This document shows positions 1 through 6,353 of a stretch of DNA of 14,400 nucleotides, piece after piece. The DNA is from a bacterium (GTDB taxonomy: Bacteria > JAJRZV01): positions 1 through 14,400 of the forward strand of contig JAJRZV010000026.1 in the NCBI GenBank assembly GCA_024275095.1, read 5' to 3'. A program made the position numbers and the translations under genes. Position 1 is the stretch's first letter. Each line of letters opens with the position of its first letter. The notes under the pieces were generated by a model. It did not search any database. It had not been told where the DNA came from and was given only the letters and a program-made list of their open reading frames with translations.

Positions 1-1170
1 AAGCCTTGCAACCGTGTAAAAACCAATGATGTGAAGGACATCATGAGGGAACTTAGCTGCGATGAGATGTTGAAGTGCAAGGGCTAACTTCTTCGCTGCC
101 ACAAATTTTCCTCCCCACGACATGGACCACGAAAGATCGATCAAAAGCGCCGTGGCACAGGATTTCCGTGCTTCCTCCATAAAAACCCGCCAGTCTTCTT
201 TTCTCAGCTCAAGCTGGTTATTCCTGAGAGGTCGTTTCAAAAGCGCCTCCTTCAATGTACCCACCACATCCAGGTGAAAACCGGACTGTTCCGCATAAGG
301 AATTGATACCTCATATTCCACTTCCCCCCGCCCTTTTTTAATACCGGGGTGCTGGCCAGCTCCTCCTTCTCGAAGGCGGGAGTATATCTCTGCCAGTGCC
401 TTTTCACCGATCCGTCGTATTCCTCGTGGTGTAAGTTTGAGACCAAAAGACTCCATTGTCACATATCCAGCGCTTTGAAGAGCTTCCACTGCCTGACGAA
501 ACATTCGAAGGCTCATAGCTCCCTTCACCCCGAGAGCCTGGGCAAGAACCTCCATGTCAACATCGTCCAGCCGACCCCCCTGAAGGGCTTTTTCAGTTCT
601 ATCAATGCGATCCATCAGGTCAGCCAGTTCTACAGCCTTTTCAAAGTTTACCTCCTGGGTCCCGGAAAACCGTTCTCCCCAGCGGTCAATCAGCTTTTGT
701 ACTTTCTTCAGGTTCTCTTTTACCTCGTTGTAAAGTTGTTCGAACTGCTCGCCGGCTTTCGAATTCTCAAATTGGTGAGAGAAAAGGGCCTCTATCAGTT
801 GAGGCAACGGTTGTTTCAAAAGGTCTAAAAAATTCTTCAACTGAGCTTTCCGTGCTTCATTTTCCAGCAAAGCTTTCCATTCCCGTTCCACAATCTCCTG
901 CAGCCGCTTCTTTAACTCATCCAGTGCATTTTCAATCTGATATTGATTGAGAATTTTTTTTCTATAGTGCTTTACCATGCGCACTATATCCTGAAGACTG
1001 CGCACCGGCAGCAATCTTACCCCTACAATGCCACCAACCTGAAGCATATCAAGCAGGGCATGTGTTACATCGCTGTATTCTATAATGCGCTCCATGAGCT
1101 GATGAAAGAGATGCTCTGCATCAACAGGAGTTTCTTCCTGAACTTCTTTTTTGAGATACCGGAATTTCAA
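1..1170 (-). CDS. VWA-domain protein, partner of the upstream AAA+ ATPase (3' end beyond window)
   Basis: The reading frame is open for 390 codons to the left edge, so the C-terminus is missing. The start is inferred as TTG 1170-1168, which overlaps the TGA stop of the ATPase gene (1169-1167). The product then begins MKFRYLKKEV, and the first in-frame ATG (1095) would remove 25 residues. Residues about 20-185 are charged and mostly helical. Residues about 200-260 look like a winged-helix fold, with LTPRGIRRIGEKAL at 246-259. A von Willebrand factor A domain begins near 338: LLIDLSWSMS carries the metal-site DxSxS motif (D345, S347, S349). The rest of the MIDAS lies outside the window. AAA+/VWA gene pairs (MoxR/VWA, ChlI/ChlD, RavA/ViaA) work as remodelling or chelatase machines, where the VWA protein recruits the target. 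Here the target is unknown. The VWA call is firm; the function is not. Confidence 0.85.
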   Translation of the reverse strand, partial: MKFRYLKKEVQEETPVDAEHLFHQLMERIIEYSDVTHALLDMLQVGGIVGVRLLPVRSLQDIVRMVKHYRKKILNQYQIENALDELKKRLQEIVEREWKALLENEARKAQLKNFLDLLKQPLPQLIEALFSHQFENSKAGEQFEQLYNEVKENLKKVQKLIDRWGERFSGTQEVNFEKAVELADLMDRIDRTEKALQGGRLDDVDMEVLAQALGVKGAMSLRMFRQAVEALQSAGYVTMESFGLKLTPRGIRRIGEKALAEIYSRLREGGAGQHPGIKKGRGEVEYEVSIPYAEQSGFHLDVVGTLKEALLKRPLRNNQLELRKEDWRVFMEEARKSCATALLIDLSWSMSWGGKFVAAKKLALALQHLIAAKFPHDVLHIIGFYTVARL

Positions 1171-2573
1171 ATCCGACCCCGGTACGTGTAACGACTGCCT
1201 TCAGGAATCTTACGAATGCGTCCGTGAGAATAAAGACCTTCAAGCACAAATTCCACAACAGAGGCAACCTCTCCGGGAACCCTTATATCAGCAAGACACG
1301 AGAGCTTTTCAGCAATTCCTTCCACCGCCTGAATTACATCCATGTATTCTCCGGATGGCATTTTGTCTCCCACCTCAATCCATGCACCACCTTCCAGGAG
1401 TTCCACCACTGGTTGAAAGTCATCCGGAGAAAAATGGTTGTTAAATATGGCTTTCACTGCTTCCAAGACAAAAGTCTCCAGCAACTCTTCCACAGACTTC
1501 TCTTCGCTTGTGTATTCCAGCTCAACCTTTCCTGCAGCAGTGGCAAACACAGCAGCAAGGTCACTGATACGGGGCACTGCAACCTGCTCTCCCAGTGAAA
1601 GACTGCGAGCTACCGCACTGGCAACAGCTGCCTCGTAATTGGCAATGGTCATTCTCACGCTGACGCCTGAGCGGTGATTGACATAGGGTGAACGCCGTGC
1701 AACAAAAGTCATTTCTGCTATGATTTCTTTCATAAAAGAAGGCACAAAAATTCTTAATCCTTCCGTGTGGGGAAGACGAGCCTCCTGTTCCATGATCTGA
1801 ATTTCTCTCTCCCGCGAAAGTGGATAATGCGTGCGAATCTGAGCATCAAAACGATCTTTGAGGGGTGTAACAATGCGACCTCGATTGGTGTAATCCTCAG
1901 GATTTGCGGTGGCGACGATAAGAATGTCCAGCGGGAGTCTCACCGTATATCCCCTGATTTGAATATCACCCTCTTCCATAATATTAAATAAACTCACCTG
2001 AACCCTTTCAGGAAGGTCCGGCAGTTCGTTAATGGCAAAAACACCGCGATGACTTCGAGGTACCAGGCCAAAATGAATGGTCCTCTCGTCGGAGAGATAA
2101 CGACCTTCTGCAACGCGAATAGGATCAACTTCACCGATAAGGTCAGCAACTGTAACATCCGGGGTAGCCAGTTTTTCCACGTAGCGCTGATCCCTGTGAA
2201 TCCACACTATCTCCAGCTCATCACCGTACTCTTTCACAAGCTCCCGGCACCGACTGCACACAGGAGCAAACGGGTCATCACGGATCTCACAACCCTTTAC
2301 TGCCGGTATGTACTCGTCCAGAAGGTTTACCATTAACCGAATCATCTTTGATTTTGCCTGACCTCTCTCTCCCAGAAAAATCATGTTGTGTCCTGCAATG
2401 AGAGCATTGATGACCTGGGGTATAACAGTCTCTTCATATCCGACAATCCCCGGGAAGAGTTCTTCTCCTGCGCGAAGTTTGCGGAAAAGATTGTTGCGAA
2501 GCTCCTCTTTTACAGAAAGAGACCTGTACCCTGCACGTTTCAGTTCACCAAGGGTTTGGGGACGCTCAGACAT
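1167..2573 (-). CDS. AAA+ ATPase of the Mg-chelatase subunit I / MoxR type
   Basis: The product is 468 residues. Visible motifs are Walker A GERGQAKS (68-75), a Walker B-like GVFAINE (177-183) with Asn where most relatives have Asp, sensor 1 ATANPED (221-227, N224), KDRF with a candidate arginine finger R241, and a sensor 2 region SGVSVRM (302-308). A Cys cluster sits between Walker A and Walker B: C95 and C106-x-x-C109. The C-terminal third (about 350-468) is helical and not assigned. The fold is that of Mg-chelatase ATPases, but no porphyrin genes are nearby, so chelation of magnesium is unlikely. The TTG start of the VWA gene overlaps its stop, which implies translational coupling and a two-protein complex. 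ATG 2573 has no clear Shine-Dalgarno sequence, and no better start exists downstream. The family call is strong; the substrate is unknown. Confidence 0.85.
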   Translation of the reverse strand: MSERPQTLGELKRAGYRSLSVKEELRNNLFRKLRAGEELFPGIVGYEETVIPQVINALIAGHNMIFLGERGQAKSKMIRLMVNLLDEYIPAVKGCEIRDDPFAPVCSRCRELVKEYGDELEIVWIHRDQRYVEKLATPDVTVADLIGEVDPIRVAEGRYLSDERTIHFGLVPRSHRGVFAINELPDLPERVQVSLFNIMEEGDIQIRGYTVRLPLDILIVATANPEDYTNRGRIVTPLKDRFDAQIRTHYPLSREREIQIMEQEARLPHTEGLRIFVPSFMKEIIAEMTFVARRSPYVNHRSGVSVRMTIANYEAAVASAVARSLSLGEQVAVPRISDLAAVFATAAGKVELEYTSEEKSVEELLETFVLEAVKAIFNNHFSPDDFQPVVELLEGGAWIEVGDKMPSGEYMDVIQAVEGIAEKLSCLADIRVPGEVASVVEFVLEGLYSHGRIRKIPEGSRYTYRGRI

Positions 2574-2657
2574 TTGTATAATATCTTACCGTTTTTTAAA
2601 GAGAAGATAAAACAGGAGAAAGTTCCCTTAGAAAAAACCAGAAGAATCTCGGTTGTT

Positions 2658-2694
2658 CTTCAAAAAAGAAAAAATCGTACCCTGAACGTCAGGG
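2658..2694 (-). terminator. Rho-independent terminator of the nfnAB operon
   Basis: On the minus strand, a 6-bp stem CCCTGA/TCAGGG with a CGT loop (2680-2694) is followed after four bases by a T-rich tract (2662-2676 on the other strand is almost all A). The 5' arm contains the last Pro codon and the TGA stop of nfnB, so the hairpin begins inside the gene. It separates nfnAB from the ATPase/VWA operon. Confidence 0.7.
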
Positions 2695-4113
2695 TTTAAA
2701 TTCCCCTTTCAGATACAAATCCATGTAATGAGCCGCCCTGCGACCATCTCCCATGGCAAGAATCACGGTGGAACCACCGAGTATAATATCTCCTCCAGCA
2801 AAAACACCTTCAACATTGGTATAAAGGGTGTTCATATCCACAACAATTTCGCCCCTGCGGCCCAGCTTGAATCCTGCGTGAGTTCGAGGAATAAGAGGAT
2901 TGGGAGACACCCCCACAGCCACCACCACTACATCCACTTCCATGGTAAAGTTGGAACCTTCAATAGGCACAGGTCGGCGTCGACCGGACTCATCCGGGGG
3001 ACCCAACTCCATACGAATGCACTCCATAGCCTTCACCCAGCCGTGCTGGTCACCCAGGTACCTTACAGGAGCTGTAAGAAAATGAAATTCTATTCCTTCT
3101 TCTTCTGCGTGTTTTACTTCCTCCACACGAGCAGGCATTTCTTCACGGGAACGACGGTATACAATCATCGCCCTCTCCGCGCCCAGGCGCTTGGCCGTAC
3201 GCACCGCATCCATGGCCGTGTTACCACCTCCGATTACCGCCACATGCTTACCTCTGATAACGGGTGTATCATATTCAGGAAAAAGATACGCGCGCATGAG
3301 GTTCACACGTGTAAGGTACTCGTTGGCTGAGTAAATACCATTGAGATTTTCTCCTTCAATCCCCATAAAATTGGGAAGGCCTGCGCCAGAACCGATAAAA
3401 AATGCCTGATAACCCTCAGCTCTCAAATCATCCAGGGTCGCTGATTTGCCCACAACAAAATTGGTAATAAACTCCACGCCCAAACGTCGTACATAATCCA
3501 CCTCGGCCTCAAGAACGGAGTTCGGCAACCTGAATTCCGGAATGCCGTACGTGAGCACTCCACCTTCCGCATGAAGGGCCTCAAACACAGCCACTTCATG
3601 ACCCTTCTTGGCCAGCTCTCCTGCAACGGTCAAACCCGCAGGGCCGGCTCCAATCACCGCAGCTTTCTTACCGGTCGTAAAACCTGCTGTTTCAACCTTT
3701 ACCTCTCCCTGTTCTCTCTCAAAATCCGCCACGAATCTCTCGAGGTGTCCAATAGCCACGGGCTCTCCACGCTTTGCCAACACACACACTTTTTCACACT
3801 GCTGTTCCTGGGGACATACGCGACCACAAATAGCAGGCAGTGCATTGGTTCTCTTAATCACCCTGGCTGCCTCTATAAATTCACCCTGTTCTATAAGTTT
3901 AATAAAGAAGGGAATGTCAATGTTCACCGGGCACCCTTCCACACACAGAGGCTTCTTGCACTGAAGACAGCGCTGGGCTTCTGCCATTGCGAGCTCAGGA
4001 GTATAGCCGAGATTTACTTCTATAAAACCCTTTATCCGCTCCAAAGGCTCCCTTTCAGGCATTTTGTGCCGGGGGATTGCCATTCGCTCCTTGGGTGATA
4101 GTTCTTTTGGCAT
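2689..4113 (-). CDS. nfnB: NADH-dependent ferredoxin:NADP+ oxidoreductase, large subunit (NfnB; GltD-like)
   Basis: This is the large subunit of the electron-bifurcating transhydrogenase, which couples NADPH to NAD+ and ferredoxin. I place the start at ATG 4113, giving 474 residues. It sits 6 bases after a strong AGGAGG and overlaps the TGA of nfnA by one base; a GTG at 4116 would be too close to that site. Numbered from the GTG, two [4Fe-4S] regions are visible: C50-x2-C53-x4-C58-x3-C62 and C97-x3-C101-x5-C107-x3-C111. An FAD Rossmann motif VIGAGPAGL lies at 154-162, an NADPH-binding VIGGGNTAMD at 294-303 with YRRSREEMPAR at 320-330, and the FAD-contact GGD at 441-443. Homologues are often annotated as glutamate synthase small subunit (gltA/gltD). 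The adjacent NfnA-type partner and the absence of a GltB large subunit favour Nfn or the related SudA. The gene ends in a hairpin terminator. Confidence 0.88.
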   Translation of the reverse strand: MPKELSPKERMAIPRHKMPEREPLERIKGFIEVNLGYTPELAMAEAQRCLQCKKPLCVEGCPVNIDIPFFIKLIEQGEFIEAARVIKRTNALPAICGRVCPQEQQCEKVCVLAKRGEPVAIGHLERFVADFEREQGEVKVETAGFTTGKKAAVIGAGPAGLTVAGELAKKGHEVAVFEALHAEGGVLTYGIPEFRLPNSVLEAEVDYVRRLGVEFITNFVVGKSATLDDLRAEGYQAFFIGSGAGLPNFMGIEGENLNGIYSANEYLTRVNLMRAYLFPEYDTPVIRGKHVAVIGGGNTAMDAVRTAKRLGAERAMIVYRRSREEMPARVEEVKHAEEEGIEFHFLTAPVRYLGDQHGWVKAMECIRMELGPPDESGRRRPVPIEGSNFTMEVDVVVVAVGVSPNPLIPRTHAGFKLGRRGEIVVDMNTLYTNVEGVFAGGDIILGGSTVILAMGDGRRAAHYMDLYLKGEFKP

Positions 4114-4967
4114 CACTCACCTCCTGCAACCCGGGTATTTCCTTCACCCTGGGCTAAGAACAAACGCAAACTCTCTTCTTCCATTGGTTTATATGCGCTG
4201 AGGCGTTTCATGAGGATATCAAAATCCACTTCGTGGGCATTGAATTCCGGACCATCCACACAACCGAAGAGGGTTTTTCCGCCCACCTGTACTCGACATG
4301 CACCGCACATACCTGTGCCATCTACCATGATGGGGTTAAGGCTCACCATGGTTTCTATACCTCTATCTCGGGTAAGGTCCGCTACCGCCTTCATCATGGG
4401 TACAGGACCAACAGCTATAACAAAATCCACTTTTTCTCTCTCCATAAGATCTCTGAGAGCATCTGTCACAAAACCCTTCCGGCCATACGAACCATCATCT
4501 GTGGTCACAATCAATTCATCACAATTCGAGCGAATTTCCTCTTCCAGAATGAGAAGTTCTTTCGTCCGAGCACCGAGAATGCTTATCAACCTGTTTCCTG
4601 CTTCCCTGTAAGCCTTCACAAGAGGATATATCAACGCGATACCCACACCACCTCCTACACATGCTACGGTCCCGTGTTTTTTTACAGGAGTGGGTTTACC
4701 CAACGGTCCCACGATGTCCCGGATTTTGTCCCCCTCTTTAAGAGAATTGAGAAGCTTTGTGGACTTGCCTATGCCCATTGCAATAAACCAGATGTCCCCA
4801 CTTTCAGGGTCAGCATCTGAAACGGTCAGAGGAAACCTCTCTCCCTTTTCGTAAATCCGGAGCATGATAAACTGCCCCGGCCGGCGGCGCCGGGCAATGT
4901 ACGGCGCGTGTACACGAAACTGACAGAGGTCTTTTCCGAGCTCTTTTTTCTCTTTAATCTCGAACAT
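4113..4967 (-). CDS. nfnA: NADH-dependent ferredoxin:NADP+ oxidoreductase, small subunit (NfnA)
   Basis: The product is 284 residues, the usual NfnA/SudB length, with a ferredoxin-NADP reductase fold. The N-terminal FAD barrel has ERFPLTVSD (43-51) and GPLGKP (87-92). The nucleotide-binding part begins at GGGVGIA (105-111). A C-terminal [2Fe-2S] region has D216, C221-x2-C224 and C236, matching the Asp plus three Cys pattern known for NfnA. In the Nfn complex this subunit binds NADH, and its FAD passes electrons to the large subunit. ATG 4967 follows a strong GGGAGGTGA Shine-Dalgarno sequence at optimal spacing. Its stop overlaps the start of nfnB (TGATG). A sulfide or polysulfide dehydrogenase subunit, or a dihydroorotate dehydrogenase electron-transfer subunit, would look similar. 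The pairing with nfnB and lack of pyrD nearby favour Nfn. Confidence 0.88.
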   Translation of the reverse strand: MFEIKEKKELGKDLCQFRVHAPYIARRRRPGQFIMLRIYEKGERFPLTVSDADPESGDIWFIAMGIGKSTKLLNSLKEGDKIRDIVGPLGKPTPVKKHGTVACVGGGVGIALIYPLVKAYREAGNRLISILGARTKELLILEEEIRSNCDELIVTTDDGSYGRKGFVTDALRDLMEREKVDFVIAVGPVPMMKAVADLTRDRGIETMVSLNPIMVDGTGMCGACRVQVGGKTLFGCVDGPEFNAHEVDFDILMKRLSAYKPMEEESLRLFLAQGEGNTRVAGGE

Positions 4968-4995
4968 GGTCTCACCTCCCGCAACGAGGGCTTAA

Positions 4996-5026
4996 ATAAT
5001 AACTCTCCCCGGTTGTAACTCGTCAA
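4996..5026 (-). promoter_or_regulatory. Candidate promoter of nfnAB
   Basis: In the gap between treT and nfnA, the minus strand has TTGACG (5021-5026, five of six consensus bases) and TATTAT (4996-5001, five of six). Their spacing of 19 bases is longer than optimal. A start near 4990 would give a short leader with the strong nfnA Shine-Dalgarno. I see no convincing terminator after treT, so readthrough from the trehalose genes is also possible. Confidence 0.35.
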
Positions 5027-5052
5027 GAAAAAGGGGTATGAATGAAGCTCGA

Positions 5053-6270
5053 TTAACTCTCCAGCAAATACAAGTAAAGGTCCAGGTGATCACCCAGCAG
5101 TCGGGTGATGAGGAATCGCTGGCGCACTCTTTCCACAGCATTGCGGCTGATATGCTCCCGCTCCTCCGGGTCCTTGAGAAGCCTTACAATCTTCTCAACA
5201 AAGGCATCATTGTCATGAGGGTCAACGAGATAACCGCTTTCTCCATCCTCAATCTGAAGGGGTATACCTCCTACCCGGGACGCAACAACAGGTGTACCTT
5301 TCCACATGGCCTCGGTCACCGTCAATCCAAAACCCTCTCTGATGGACTTTTGAATGATCACAGTTGCTGTACGCTGGAGAGAATTGACAAAAATATTGTT
5401 TTGCGCGGGATTTACCACGAGAATCACGTCGCTGTTGGCAGCGAGTTCCCCGGCACGTCTGCGCACCCGTTCCAAAACACTCCAGCCTTCGGGGTCATCC
5501 TCCGCCATGTTGCCGCACAAGACAAGACGACAGTCTACCTCCTCCCTCACCCGGCGAAAAATTTCGAGCACTCCTTCGGGGTCCTTCCATTTATCAAATC
5601 GGGAAATCTGGGCAATAATGGGTTTATCGAGGGGGATGTTAAATTTTTTCATGTACTTGTGGATCGTCTTTTCGGATAAGGGTTCATTTTTGGTGGAGAG
5701 GGGGTCTATGGCTGGAAAAAACACCCGCTGTTCCACAGGCAAATCTTCTTTAAGATAGGTTTCACTGGACACCACCATCACATCGTAGCGGAGAATAAAG
5801 CCCTTCAGGTAGGACCACAGATCGGAATTGGGATCGCTGAGGTCCACATGACACCGCCACACCCAGGGCTGAGCTTTTTTGTAAAAACGCACCATGGGAA
5901 GCGGCTGAGGGTCATGAACAACAACAACGTCGTGATCAATCTTACAGTACGAGGCAAACTCTTCATTCGTCTGCACATATAAGCGCTTCTTCATTTCTGT
6001 CAGGTTGATTGCTCCACCCTGCAGGGCGTTGTGAAATTTCTTTGTCACATTAAAAAAGTCCGGAGTGCCATGAAGAATCCGCCAATCCGCATCCAGTCCC
6101 ACACTGTTCATGAGCGGCACAAGAGATGTGAGCATTTCGGCAACGCCACCGCCAAAAAAGGTCGAATTGATGTGAAGCACCCGGGCTCCGTACAGGCGCC
6201 GCACGCGTTTGTACAGCCGAGACAGGACGTCGTCTCCGACAATCTCTCTGTAATCCTCAAGAGTCCTCAT
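5053..6270 (-). CDS. treT: Trehalose synthase, glycosyltransferring (TreT), GT4 family
   Basis: The product is 405 residues. TreT reversibly joins glucose from a nucleotide sugar (ADP- or UDP-glucose) to free glucose to give trehalose in the cytoplasm. The whole chain follows the archaeal/thermophile TreT pattern as I recall it: LEDYREIVGD at 4-13, NSTFFGGGVAEM at 35-46 (acceptor-side glycine loop), HDPQPLP at 119-125, WRCHVDLS at 138-145, SRFDKWKD at 223-230 (phosphate-binding R224 and K229), and the GT4 donor motif REGFGLTVTE at 311-320 with the E312-x7-E320 pair. The start ATG 6270 follows purine-rich AAGGGAGGGGG and a second AGAAGGGG. It overlaps the TGA that would end an extended otsAB frame. 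The neighbouring OtsAB supports a trehalose role. A different disaccharide donor or acceptor cannot be excluded from sequence alone. Confidence 0.88.
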   Translation of the reverse strand: MRTLEDYREIVGDDVLSRLYKRVRRLYGARVLHINSTFFGGGVAEMLTSLVPLMNSVGLDADWRILHGTPDFFNVTKKFHNALQGGAINLTEMKKRLYVQTNEEFASYCKIDHDVVVVHDPQPLPMVRFYKKAQPWVWRCHVDLSDPNSDLWSYLKGFILRYDVMVVSSETYLKEDLPVEQRVFFPAIDPLSTKNEPLSEKTIHKYMKKFNIPLDKPIIAQISRFDKWKDPEGVLEIFRRVREEVDCRLVLCGNMAEDDPEGWSVLERVRRRAGELAANSDVILVVNPAQNNIFVNSLQRTATVIIQKSIREGFGLTVTEAMWKGTPVVASRVGGIPLQIEDGESGYLVDPHDNDAFVEKIVRLLKDPEEREHISRNAVERVRQRFLITRLLGDHLDLYLYLLES

Positions 6271-6353
6271 CCCCTTCTGCCCCCTCCCTTCTTAATGAAT
6301 TGCGCTATTATACTTCGAATATATCTCCAGTCGTCTACATGATACCGCGCTCT
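6267..6353 (-). other. Detached C-terminal coding segment of otsAB after an in-frame TAA
   Basis: The gap between the otsAB stop (6356-6354) and treT is an open continuation of the otsAB frame, 28 codons long. It begins RARYHVDDWRYIRSII and ends in TGA 6269-6267, which overlaps the treT ATG as ATGA. Trehalose-phosphatases normally end with an A-x-Y-x-V segment and a short helix at just this point, and the annotated protein lacks it. The last eight codons double as the treT ribosome-binding region. No separate start codon or Shine-Dalgarno sequence would make this a gene of its own. Confidence 0.6.

Noticed and set aside
252-446. Minus-strand 64-residue open frame
   Set aside because: It lies inside the VWA gene in a different frame, has no domain features and no ribosome-binding site. 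The long frame through 1-1170 is the real one.
2577-2582. Perfect TATAAT on the plus strand
   Set aside because: It would drive transcription antisense to the ATPase leader, with no good -35 element and no gene downstream.
2728-3330. Plus-strand 200-residue open frame
   Set aside because: It is antisense to nfnB, whose motifs are unmistakable. Its Cys/His-rich translation is typical of a reversed coding frame.
2689-4113. Annotation as glutamate synthase small subunit
   Set aside because: There is no glutamate synthase large subunit nearby, and the gene is coupled to an NfnA/SudB-type partner.
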